A stretch of 7,525 bases of DNA from JBJFCE01 sp051888775 (GCA_051888775.1 JBJFCE010000080.1:1-7525); one strand, 5' to 3'; positions 1 through 6,801 are shown, counted from the stretch's first letter. The notes: generated by a model not told the origin, from the letters alone. Translations and numbers: made by a program.

Positions 1-95
1 ACCGTTACGGACGAGGTGTAGCGAAAGCGTGCCGGTCACCGATAGGTCTATCAGCCCCGGTTTCGCCTTACGGACAGAGTTTCGCAATCGCCTAT
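1..95 (+). repeat. Dispersed intergenic repeat, left copy (inverted relative to 7422-7516)
   Basis: Bases 1-76 match the reverse complement of 7441-7516 at 70 of 76 positions without gaps; the first 45 bases are identical. Weaker similarity continues over 77-95 (13 of 19, all six differences transitions). Bases 1-38 also match 3231-3268 at about 31 of 38 positions. Inside are GCGAAAGC (21-28), a GATA/TATC mini-stem (41-44 with 49-52) and two direct copies of TTACGGAC (5-12 and 69-76). The copy may extend left of the window. It ends 17 bases before the ribosome binding site of the acetyltransferase gene. No reading frame in it looks real. Its function is unknown; a dispersed non-coding element is the safest description. 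Confidence 0.85.
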
Positions 96-111
96 GTAAA
101 ACGTTATAATG

Positions 112-118
112 AAAGGAG
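112..118 (+). promoter_or_regulatory. Ribosome binding site that fixes the acetyltransferase start
   Basis: AAAGGAG lies 8 bases before the ATG at 127. It overlaps the first codons that would follow an in-frame ATG at 109, so 109 cannot use it. This makes 127 the start. Confidence 0.85.
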
Positions 119-126
119 AATTCATT

Positions 127-888
127 ATGGGAATGGCATATGCGGATGAACTTTATCACCTTCTGGCATTGGAACTGAACTGTACGCAGGAAGATTTTCT
201 GAGAAAAGAAAATGTGCTTACGGTATCGGAGATACGCGAGGGCAGAAGAGTTTATTCGGAGGAAAAATATTTTTTTCATATGGCAACAACAGGTCGGAAT
301 GCAGTGATTACGGCGCAGCCGTGTCTGCATCCGTTTTTGCGTGAATTTATGAAGGATCGCATGGGACATCTGCTGTTTGAATTGCCGAATCTTTTATCAC
401 TCGAAAAAGAACTGAATCAATGGGACTATTCTCTGACACAGACGTATCACATGTTTTTACCGGATCGGGATATGCAGAACGGGAGAACTGCTTTGCAAAA
501 CAGCATTCGTACAGCATGGTTTTATGATACGCAGATCGGGCAGTTTTACGGTGATGACAGATTCCCGAATGCTATTTGTTCTGAGTTTACACCGTCACGT
601 CCGGATCGGATTGTGGTCTGTGCCTATGACGGGGAACAGATCATGGGAATGGCAGGATGCTCTGAGGATGCACCACACTGGCAGCAGATCGGAATTGATG
701 TAATGCCTGAATATCGTTCACAGGGGGTAGGCACCTATCTTGTGACACTGTTAAAAAATAAGATTCTGGAGCGCGGTGATATTCCTTTTTATGGGACCAG
801 CGTATCCAATTATCATTCATGGAATATTGCAATAAACAGCGGGTTCAGACCGGCGTGGGTGGAGATCGGAGCGAAGAAAAAACAGTAG
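127..888 (+). CDS. GNAT-family N-acetyltransferase, two-part protein of 253 residues
   Basis: A probable cytoplasmic acetyl-CoA-dependent N-acetyltransferase; the substrate cannot be told. The C-terminal part (about residues 155-250) has the GNAT fold. A strand reading IGIDVMPEY leads into the acetyl-CoA pyrophosphate-binding loop R197-S-Q-G200-V-G202, followed by a helix (TYLVTLLKNKIL). A late SWNIAINSGF segment is typical of the GNAT motif B region (Asn/Ala pair before a GF turn). Residues 1-150 are not a standard GNAT domain. They carry GRRVYSEEKYFFHM and HHMFLP-like (here YHMFLPD) segments that I associate with an uncharacterised Clostridia GNAT subgroup; this is recall, not a search result. 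The start at 127 is chosen over 109 because of the ribosome binding site at 112-118. The gene stands alone between a dispersed repeat and a 152-base gap, with no terminator seen just after the stop. GNAT membership is secure; the biological role is open. Confidence 0.9.
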   Translation: MGMAYADELYHLLALELNCTQEDFLRKENVLTVSEIREGRRVYSEEKYFFHMATTGRNAVITAQPCLHPFLREFMKDRMGHLLFELPNLLSLEKELNQWDYSLTQTYHMFLPDRDMQNGRTALQNSIRTAWFYDTQIGQFYGDDRFPNAICSEFTPSRPDRIVVCAYDGEQIMGMAGCSEDAPHWQQIGIDVMPEYRSQGVGTYLVTLLKNKILERGDIPFYGTSVSNYHSWNIAINSGFRPAWVEIGAKKKQ

Positions 889-892
889 GATT

Positions 893-920
893 TTTACAAC
901 AATTTTACAAGCGCTTGATA
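893..920 (+). promoter_or_regulatory. Three TTTACA-like boxes at 11-bp spacing (possible response-regulator site)
   Basis: TTTACA at 893-898, TTTACA at 904-909 and the looser TTGATA at 915-920 start exactly 11 bases apart, about one helical turn. The first two sit in the direct repeat TTTTACAA. This layout resembles the PhoP box of Bacillus (TTHAYA-type hexamers separated by about 5 bases). A perfect palindrome, CAAGCGCTTG (908-917), overlaps the second and third boxes. TTGATA could also serve as a -35 with GATGAT (937-942) as a poor -10 at 16-base spacing. The site lies about 120 bases upstream of the DUF2207-like gene, which it would regulate. The regulator is inferred only from the box pattern. 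Confidence 0.35.
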
Positions 921-983
921 GAATGCGTGCGATAACGATGATATATTTTACTTGTATTCGACAAATGCAATGAATGTGGATGT

Positions 984-1028
984 TTCGGAAAATGCGGGAT
1001 GAATATAGTATCCCGGAAATTCGGAAAA
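984..1028 (+). promoter_or_regulatory. Small hairpin flanked by a 9-base direct repeat, next to a start codon
   Basis: CGGGAT (995-1000) pairs with ATCCCG (1010-1015) around a 9-base loop. It is flanked on both sides by TTCGGAAAA (984-992 and 1020-1028). The block ends 12 bases before the ATG at 1041, so in an mRNA it would sit against the ribosome entry site. The loop contains TATAGT, a 5 of 6 match to a -10, but with no -35 at proper spacing. Chance cannot be excluded. Confidence 0.3.
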
Positions 1029-1040
1029 AGACAATAGGAT

Positions 1041-2435
1041 ATGAGTATCAGGAATAAAAAGACCTTTGAATTATCATCGATAAAAAAGTATAAACAATAC
1101 GAACGAAAACTTTGGATGATCCCTTTAGCTTGTCTCTTGTTTGGAATGATAGGTATCTGTCAGAAAGCAATTCATGACTTGATGGAAGATCCAAGCATTG
1201 CAACAGTGCTTGGTGGGCTGTTGTTTCTTTTGATATGGACCTTGATCTCCTCCTCGATTCCGTTTCTTGCAGGAAAGATCCTGATCGGAATAAAACGTAA
1301 AACTGCAATTCAGAACTGCACCATTACAAGCATGCAGGATTTTGAATATTACCGGGACAAATTGACGGGATTATCACCGGCAGATATCAGTATTTTGACG
1401 GATCTGGAAATCGAACAAACAAAGGATGTGGCAGCATCCATTTTACAATATGAAAATCTTGGATTATTAGTAGAAGATGCAGATCATACATATCATATGA
1501 CGAAGAAATACGAGAGCTATCACGACTTAAAAGACAGTGACCGATATCTGATAGAGCATTTGGAAAAAGGTGACTTTGACTGGGACAATGATACGCAGTG
1601 GAAGCAGCTGGTCATGGATGAGGCAGTTTCAGAGGGGTATATCACCAAAAAAACAGCCCCGTGGTTAGAACAGCCGAAGAGAGAAAATGTTCAACAAAAG
1701 AAGACTGTTTCAAAAAAATGGCGTCTGATTCAGATATTGCTTGGGGCGGTCTGGATATGCTGGCTTTTGAATGCATATCCAAGATTGGCGGAGCTTCAAC
1801 AATATATGCAAGTGCCTTTGAATGAAAATGTGGCGGAGTACACAAAGTTTGTGTATAGTCAGCCGAAGGTGATACTTGGGGGAATAGAGTCTATTGCACT
1901 GTTTCTGTTTGCAATATTTATTCTTTGCTATAAACCCGGGGCACATCAGAAGATGCATTCTGATTCTAAAAAAGGGTTTGCGGTTCTGGGGATCTGGCTG
2001 TGCCTGTTGATGCTTTCATTACCAACGTTGCTTGAATTTGATGAGCTTTTGGAAACAGCACCGGAGAATGCAAGCTTTGCAGAACAAATGAATTTTTTGT
2101 ATAGTCAACCCAAAATGATGCTTGGATTTGTATTGATAATGGTAGTGATCATATATACCATGTATCTGATTGCATATGCGGTCGCAATACTGTCTCCGGA
2201 GGGTACAAGTATTATGAAAAGTATCATGCAGCAGATCAAACGAACGGATTACGGCAATCAAATGGCAGAATGCATATATGGCATGAAGAATTTTATCCAT
2301 GATTACTCTAATTTAAGCATGGCTGACAAGCGTCAGGTGGTTCTGTGGGAGGACTATCTGGTATATGCAGTAGTGTTGGAAGAAAACGAAGAAATAGTAA
2401 ATGAAATTTCAAAAACAAGGAGAGAAGTGTTATGA
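1041..2435 (+). CDS. DUF2207-like multi-spanning membrane protein, lemA partner
   Basis: A 464-residue integral membrane protein of unknown function. Predicted membrane segments lie near residues 24-43, 54-84 (long, perhaps two), 227-247, 277-297, 313-331 and 361-385. A soluble region (about 90-225) between the second and third begins with a helix-turn-helix-like stretch (LSPADISILTDLEIEQTKDV). The C-terminal LWEDYLVYAVVL (435-446), after GMKNFIHDYSNLS, resembles the W-x-x-Y-L-x-Y-A signature of DUF2207/YciQ proteins, which are often encoded beside LemA. The N-terminal signal peptide and extracytoplasmic domain usual in DUF2207 are absent. Residues 225-300 and 310-385 look duplicated, each with a YSQPK motif. 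An in-frame TAG at 1035-1037 rules out an upstream start, but the ribosome binding site is poor: AGGA at 1036-1039 is too close. The stop overlaps the lemA start, so the two are co-translated. The membrane assignment is firm; the DUF2207 link is by motif recognition. Confidence 0.8.
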   Translation: MSIRNKKTFELSSIKKYKQYERKLWMIPLACLLFGMIGICQKAIHDLMEDPSIATVLGGLLFLLIWTLISSSIPFLAGKILIGIKRKTAIQNCTITSMQDFEYYRDKLTGLSPADISILTDLEIEQTKDVAASILQYENLGLLVEDADHTYHMTKKYESYHDLKDSDRYLIEHLEKGDFDWDNDTQWKQLVMDEAVSEGYITKKTAPWLEQPKRENVQQKKTVSKKWRLIQILLGAVWICWLLNAYPRLAELQQYMQVPLNENVAEYTKFVYSQPKVILGGIESIALFLFAIFILCYKPGAHQKMHSDSKKGFAVLGIWLCLLMLSLPTLLEFDELLETAPENASFAEQMNFLYSQPKMMLGFVLIMVVIIYTMYLIAYAVAILSPEGTSIMKSIMQQIKRTDYGNQMAECIYGMKNFIHDYSNLSMADKRQVVLWEDYLVYAVVLEENEEIVNEISKTRREVL

Positions 2436-3004
2436 CATGGATGATCTTGATTATTTTAGCCGCAGTTATTGTTTTTTGTTTGATAGAGGTGGTGATCGGA
2501 TATAACGGTCTGATAACGCTTCGAAACCGGGTAGACAATCAGGCTGCTCAGGTGGATGTACAATTGAAACGGAGAGCAGAACTGATTCCGAATCTGATCG
2601 AAACGGTAAAGGGATATGCTAAATTTGAAAAAGCAACATTGACCAATATTGTGGAGCTTAGGAGTAAGGTGTTGAGCGCGGGAAATACGAGCGAGGCCTG
2701 CGCGGCGGATGCAGAACTTAGCAAGGCATGTTCACACGTGCTGGCGCTCGGAGAAAGCTATCCGGAATTGAAAGCGAATACGAATTTTTTGAAATTGCAG
2801 GAAGAGCTTTCGGAAACAGAAAATAAGATTGTGATGGCGAGACAGTTTTATAACGATACCGTGACAAAATATAATACGGCTATCCAAATGTTTCCAAAAT
2901 CCATAGTGGCCGGTATGTTTGGCTTTAAGAAAAGGGAGTTATTGGAAATTGCAAAAGCGGAACGCGAAGCGGTTAAGATTGACAGCAACACATTTCAATT
3001 TTAA
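2432..3004 (+). CDS. lemA: LemA family membrane-anchored helical protein
   Basis: A 190-residue LemA-family protein, close to the family's usual length of about 180-200. Residues 2-23 are a single hydrophobic helix (MILIILAAVIVFCLIEVVIG) that anchors it. The rest is predicted to be a helical bundle. Family hallmarks are clear: YNGLITLRNRVDNQAAQVDV right after the anchor, then LKRRAELIPNLIETVKGYAK, then YPELKANTNFLKLQEELSE and ENKIVMARQFYNDTVTKYN. A final FPKSIVAGMFGFKKRELLE matches the usual MFP...GF ending. AAGGAG at 2417-2422 lies 9 bases before the ATG, and the ATG overlaps the upstream TGA (ATGA), indicating translational coupling. A terminator follows 19 bases after the stop, so this is the last gene of a two-gene unit. 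The molecular function of LemA is not established. Confidence in the family is very high. Confidence 0.97.
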   Translation: MTWMILIILAAVIVFCLIEVVIGYNGLITLRNRVDNQAAQVDVQLKRRAELIPNLIETVKGYAKFEKATLTNIVELRSKVLSAGNTSEACAADAELSKACSHVLALGESYPELKANTNFLKLQEELSETENKIVMARQFYNDTVTKYNTAIQMFPKSIVAGMFGFKKRELLEIAKAEREAVKIDSNTFQF

Positions 3005-3023
3005 AGAATATAACATATGATAA

Positions 3024-3057
3024 GTTCCGGCTGAAAAGTGCAGCCGGGACTTTTTTT
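3024..3057 (+). terminator. Rho-independent terminator of the DUF2207-like/lemA unit
   Basis: GTTCCGGCTG (3024-3033) pairs with CAGCCGGGAC (3041-3050) as a 10-bp stem with one G-U pair. The loop is 7 bases (AAAAGTG), followed directly by seven T residues (3051-3057). It begins 19 bases after the lemA stop. Confidence 0.95.
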
Positions 3058-3073
3058 AAATCCTTTTTTAGTG

Positions 3074-3079
3074 TATACT
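3074..3079 (+). promoter_or_regulatory. Possible -10 box for dnaE
   Basis: TATACT is a 5 of 6 match to the -10 consensus. At 17-base spacing the -35 position falls in the T-run of the terminator and matches poorly. If real, the dnaE transcript would carry a leader of about 240 bases containing all the inverted repeats at 3079-3290. The next base pair is the start of an 11-bp inverted repeat. This is a weak call. Confidence 0.25.
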
Positions 3080-3133
3080 GATAAGTAATTACGAAACGAA
3101 ACTCTGTCTGCCGGACGAAAACATTACTTATCA
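3079..3133. repeat. 11-bp perfect inverted repeat with a 33-base interior
   Basis: TGATAAGTAAT (3079-3089) is the exact reverse complement of ATTACTTATCA (3123-3133). The interior, read on the minus strand, contains GACAGAGTTTCG, which also occurs at 74-85 on the plus strand. The surrounding 24 bases match 62-85 at about 18 positions. So this arm carries the tail of the dispersed repeat in reverse orientation. It overlaps the last base of the possible dnaE -10. Confidence 0.8.
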
Positions 3134-3155
3134 CCTTTCGTAGGCAGTCACTATA

Positions 3156-3290
3156 GGGAATCAGCGGCTCTGCTGCACGAGCGCCCTCTGAGAGCGTCGG
3201 TCCTTAGCCGCCGTATTGTGGCGGCTTAGTACCGCTACGCTCGAAGCGGAGCGAAAGCGTGCCGCTCATGCAGCAGAGCCGCTGATTCCC
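3156..3290 (+). repeat. Large structured inverted-repeat element upstream of dnaE
   Basis: A perfect 22-bp inverted repeat (3156-3177 with 3269-3290) encloses 91 bases that fold further. One arm has GAGCGT (3192-3197) with ACGCTC (3237-3242), CGGT (3198-3201) with ACCG (3231-3234), and AGCCGCC (3206-3212) with GGCGGCT (3220-3226) around a 7-base loop. A second arm has AGCGG (3245-3249) with CCGCT (3262-3266) capped by GCGAAAGC (3251-3258). CGAGCG (3178-3183) could instead pair with CGCTCG (3238-3243). The outer arm has no T-run, so it is not a typical terminator. The element ends 23 bases before the dnaE ribosome binding site. It may be a dispersed repeat, a structured leader or a small RNA; the sequence does not decide. 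Confidence 0.85.
3231..3268 (+). repeat. Centre copy of the dispersed repeat core
   Basis: This stretch aligns without gaps to bases 1-38 at about 31 of 38 positions. The 15-base string AGCGAAAGCGTGCCG (3250-3264) is identical to 20-34 and to the minus strand of 7483-7497. It forms the inner right part of the 22-bp-bounded element. Confidence 0.8.
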
Positions 3291-3313
3291 GCCATTCGTT
3301 GCAACCAAAGAAA

Positions 3314-3318
3314 AGGAG
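3314..3318 (+). promoter_or_regulatory. Ribosome binding site that fixes the dnaE start
   Basis: AGGAG, within AAAAGGAG, lies 7 bases before the ATG at 3326. A possible in-frame TTG at 3299 has no such site and would add nine residues not found before the PHP motif in the family. Confidence 0.9.
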
Positions 3319-3325
3319 TCCTCAT

Positions 3326-6300
3326 ATGTCCTTCGCACACCTACATGTCCATACCGAATACAGTCTTTTGGATGGATCCAATAAAATCACGGAATATGTG
3401 AAACGTGTCAAAGAACTTGGCATGACTGCGGCTGCGATCACCGATCACGGTGTGATGTACGGTGTGATCGATTTCTATCGCGCAGCGAAGGAAGCGGGTA
3501 TCAATCCGATTCTCGGATGCGAGGTATATGTTGCACCCGGCTCGCGTTTTGATAAAGAAGCCGGAGTATCGGAGGATCGTTATTATCATCTGGTACTGCT
3601 TGCGGAGAACAATACCGGCTATGCGAATCTGATGAAGATCGTATCGCGCGGATTTACGGAAGGATATTATTATAAGCCCCGTGTGGATATGGAGGTTCTG
3701 GAAGAATTCCATGAGGGTATCATTGCGCTGTCGGCATGTCTTGCTGGAGAAGTGCAGCGTTATATTGCCAAAGGTCTGATCGAAGAAGCCAAAAAGGTTG
3801 CACTGCGTTATCAGGAGATATTCGGAAAGGGCAATTATTTTTTGGAATTGCAGGATCATGGCATTCCGATGCAGCAGACGGTCAACATGGCGCTGATGTC
3901 GATGTCGCGGGAGCTGGATATTCCTCTCGTCGCCACAAACGATGTGCATTATACCTATGCGGAGGATGCCAAGCCGCATGATATCCTGTTGTGCTTGCAG
4001 ACAGGGAAAAAGCTTGCGGACGAGGATCGTATGCGTTATGAGGGCGGTCAGTACTATGTGAAGAGCGAGGACGAGATGCGCCTGCTCTTTCCGTATGCAT
4101 CGCAGGCACTGGAGAATACACAGAAAATCGCAGACCGCTGTCATGTGGAGATCGAGTTCGGCGTAACCAAGCTGCCGCACTTTGAGGTGCCGGAGGGCTA
4201 TGATTCATGGACTTATCTGAATAAATTGTGCCAGGACGGCATGAAGGAGCGTTATCCGGAGGATGACGGCATCTTGCAGGAGCGTCTGCAATATGAGCTT
4301 TCCGTCATTCAGAAGATGGGATATGTCGATTATTTCCTGATTGTGTGGGACTATATCAATTATGCAAGAGAGCATGGCATTGCGGTAGGACCGGGACGAG
4401 GTTCTGCGGCGGGTTCCATCGTATCTTATTGCCTGCATATTACGAATATTGATCCGATAAAATATCAGCTTCTGTTTGAACGTTTCCTGAATCCGGAACG
4501 TGTTTCCATGCCTGATATTGACGTGGATTTCTGCTTTGAAAGAAGGCAGGAGGTCATTGACTATGTTACCGCCAAATACGGTGCGGATAAGGTCGTTCAG
4601 ATCATCACCTTCGGTACATTGGCGGCAAAGGGTGTGATCCGCGATGTCGGACGTGTTATGGATCTTCCGTATGCTTATGTGGATAATATTGCCAAGATGA
4701 TACCCAATGAGCTGAATATCACGCTTTCCAGAGCGCTTGATATGAATCCGGAGCTGAAGAAGCTGTATGAAACGGATGAAACCGTGCATGAGCTCATTGA
4801 TATGAGCAAGCGTCTGGAGGGCTTGCCGAGACATACCTCCATGCATGCAGCGGGTGTTGTTATCTGCCAGAGACCGGCAGAAGAGTTTGTACCGCTTTCG
4901 AGAGGCTCCGACGGTGCGATCACGACACAGTTTACGATGACGACCATCGAACAGCTCGGACTGTTGAAGATGGACTTCCTCGGACTTCGTACTTTGACGG
5001 TAATCCAGGATGCCGTACGCAATGTGGAAAAATATCAGGGGATTCAGCTGGATATTGATGCCATTGATTATGATGATAAAGCGGTACTGGATTCTATCGG
5101 TACTGGTAAGACAGAAGGAATATTCCAGATTGAAAGTGCGGGGATGAAGAGCTTCATGAAGGAGTTAAAACCCCAGAATCTGGAGGATATCATCGCGGGA
5201 ATCTCACTTTACCGTCCCGGTCCGATGGATTTTATCCCGAAATATATTTACGGCAAGGAGCATCCGGATCAGATCACCTATGCCTGTCCGCAGTTAAAGC
5301 CGATTTTGGAGTCTACCTATGGCTGTATTGTTTATCAGGAGCAGGTTATGCAGATCGTGCGGGATCTGGGCGGCTATACGCTCGGACGAAGCGATCTGGT
5401 ACGCCGTGCCATGAGTAAGAAAAAGCAGTACGTTATGGAACAGGAGCGAAAGAACTTTACCTACGGAAACGAGGAAGAGCATGTTCCGGGATGTGTTGCA
5501 AACGGAATTTCGGCAGAAGTTGCAAACCAGATCTATGATACCATGATGGATTTTGCAAAATACGCATTTAATAAATCTCATGCGGCATGTTATGCGGTCG
5601 TATCCTATCAGACCGCATACCTGAAATACTATTATCCTGTGGAGTATATGGCGGCGCTGTTAACCTCCGTCATTGATAATCCCGGAAAAGTATCGGAATA
5701 TATTCTGGTAGCGCGCAGCATGGGAATTGAGATTCTGCCGCCTGACATCAATGAGGGTGAGACGGGATTTTCGGTATCGGGAAAAGGAATCCGGTATGCT
5801 CTGACGGCGATCAAGAGTATCGGAAGACCGGTGATCGATGCAATCGTGGAAGAACGAAATCTCGGCGGACCGTTCCGGAATCTGAAGGATTTTCTGACAC
5901 GTATGAGCGGGAGCGAACGGGATGTCAATAAACGTGCGATTGAGAATTTTATCAAAGCGGGAGCTTTGGACAGCCTCGGCGGCACGCGAAAACAGTTTAT
6001 GTGTATCTATGTTCAGATCATGGATTCACTGAATCAGGATAAGAAGAACAATATGGCGGGACAGATGTCCCTGTTCGATCTGGTTTCTGAGGAGCATAAA
6101 GAGGCTTTTGATATTCAGCTGCCGGATGTCGGAGAATATCAGAAGGAAACGCTGCTGGCTTTTGAGAAGGAAGTACTCGGTGTCTATGTCAGCGGACATC
6201 CGCTGCAACAGTACGAATCGTTTTGGGAACGCCATATCAGTGCAAAGACTTCGGATTTTTATCTGGATGAGGAAACCGGAAGTGCGCTTGTTGCAGACGG

Positions 6301-6781
6301 AATTAAGGCAACTGTCGGCGGCATGATCGCGGATAAAAAAATTAAATATACAAAGAATGATAAGGTCATGGCATTTCTGACACTGGAGGATCTGGTCGGC
6401 AGTATCGAAGTGGTTGTCTTTCCGCGCGATTATGAGAAAAATTCGGCGAAACTGATTGAGGATGCCAAGGTCTTTATTACAGGCAGGGTATCGGCGGAAG
6501 AGGATAAGGATGCAAAGCTGATCTGTGAGCAGATTACCTTTTTTGAGGATGTTCCGAGAAAAGTTTGGGTCAAGTTCCCGACCAAAGAGGCGTATGAGGA
6601 AAGGCAGAAGGAGCTGGAGGAACTGTTATGGGAGCATGAGGGAAAGGACAGCGTCGTCATCTATATTGAAAATATCCGTGCGAAGAAGGAACTGCCGAGA
6701 AATTGGAATATCAGTGCAACCGATGAAATGCTTCAGAACCTGTCGGAGCATTTCGGTGCGGACAATGTCCGGCTGGTATAA
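3326..6781 (+). CDS. dnaE: DNA polymerase III alpha subunit (DnaE)
   Basis: A 1151-residue C-family replicative DNA polymerase, near the usual DnaE length of about 1100-1180. An N-terminal PHP domain starts at HLHVH (5-9), with D40-H41, E66, H88 and D206/H208 among likely metal ligands; these look intact, unlike E. coli DnaE, which reads HLRVH. The polymerase core has GPGRGSAAGS, then PDIDVDF, giving catalytic D399 and D401. The third aspartate, D550, lies in KMDFLGLRTLT. Fingers motifs follow: GIFQIES, YRPGPMDFIP, YGCIVYQEQVMQI and RRAMSKKK. A helix-hairpin-helix region is near 823-860. The clamp-binding pentapeptide QMSLF is at 913-917, and an OB-fold lies near 993-1075. Organisms of this group usually also carry PolC, so this enzyme may handle primer extension or lagging-strand work; that is inference. 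No frameshift is seen. The next gene starts 35 bases later. Confidence 0.99.
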   Translation: MSFAHLHVHTEYSLLDGSNKITEYVKRVKELGMTAAAITDHGVMYGVIDFYRAAKEAGINPILGCEVYVAPGSRFDKEAGVSEDRYYHLVLLAENNTGYANLMKIVSRGFTEGYYYKPRVDMEVLEEFHEGIIALSACLAGEVQRYIAKGLIEEAKKVALRYQEIFGKGNYFLELQDHGIPMQQTVNMALMSMSRELDIPLVATNDVHYTYAEDAKPHDILLCLQTGKKLADEDRMRYEGGQYYVKSEDEMRLLFPYASQALENTQKIADRCHVEIEFGVTKLPHFEVPEGYDSWTYLNKLCQDGMKERYPEDDGILQERLQYELSVIQKMGYVDYFLIVWDYINYAREHGIAVGPGRGSAAGSIVSYCLHITNIDPIKYQLLFERFLNPERVSMPDIDVDFCFERRQEVIDYVTAKYGADKVVQIITFGTLAAKGVIRDVGRVMDLPYAYVDNIAKMIPNELNITLSRALDMNPELKKLYETDETVHELIDMSKRLEGLPRHTSMHAAGVVICQRPAEEFVPLSRGSDGAITTQFTMTTIEQLGLLKMDFLGLRTLTVIQDAVRNVEKYQGIQLDIDAIDYDDKAVLDSIGTGKTEGIFQIESAGMKSFMKELKPQNLEDIIAGISLYRPGPMDFIPKYIYGKEHPDQITYACPQLKPILESTYGCIVYQEQVMQIVRDLGGYTLGRSDLVRRAMSKKKQYVMEQERKNFTYGNEEEHVPGCVANGISAEVANQIYDTMMDFAKYAFNKSHAACYAVVSYQTAYLKYYYPVEYMAALLTSVIDNPGKVSEYILVARSMGIEILPPDINEGETGFSVSGKGIRYALTAIKSIGRPVIDAIVEERNLGGPFRNLKDFLTRMSGSERDVNKRAIENFIKAGALDSLGGTRKQFMCIYVQIMDSLNQDKKNNMAGQMSLFDLVSEEHKEAFDIQLPDVGEYQKETLLAFEKEVLGVYVSGHPLQQYESFWERHISAKTSDFYLDEETGSALVADGIKATVGGMIADKKIKYTKNDKVMAFLTLEDLVGSIEVVVFPRDYEKNSAKLIEDAKVFITGRVSAEEDKDAKLICEQITFFEDVPRKVWVKFPTKEAYEERQKELEELLWEHEGKDSVVIYIENIRAKKELPRNWNISATDEMLQNLSEHFGADNVRLV

Positions 6782-6801
6782 TGGTTGTTTGAAAGAATAA
6801 T

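Noticed and set aside
105..110. TATAAT, a perfect -10 sequence just before the acetyltransferase gene
   Set aside because: Transcription would start near 117, inside the ribosome binding site at 112-118, and the -35 (TTCGCA at 81-86) matches only 4 of 6.
109..126. Upstream in-frame ATG at 109 as the acetyltransferase start
   Set aside because: The only good ribosome binding site lies after it and is correctly spaced for 127.
3156..3290. Integron attC site or CRISPR repeat
   Set aside because: There are no R/L boxes in the attC order with flanking cassettes, and no regularly spaced direct repeats; the arms are fully complementary rather than mismatched as in attC.
3156..3290. Bidirectional terminator
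   Set aside because: The 22-bp stem is not followed by a T-run on either strand, and a normal terminator for lemA is already present at 3024-3057.
3299..3325. TTG at 3299 as the dnaE start
   Set aside because: No ribosome binding site precedes it and the extra nine residues come from the end of the repeat region; 3326 has a well-placed AGGAG.
3216..3401. Small open frame spanning the repeat and the dnaE start
   Set aside because: It is formed from the structured repeat and an out-of-frame piece of dnaE, with no ribosome binding site.
3341..4180. 279-codon open frame on the minus strand
   Set aside because: It lies fully antisense to the conserved dnaE PHP and core coding region, and its His/Cys/Arg-rich product resembles no family.
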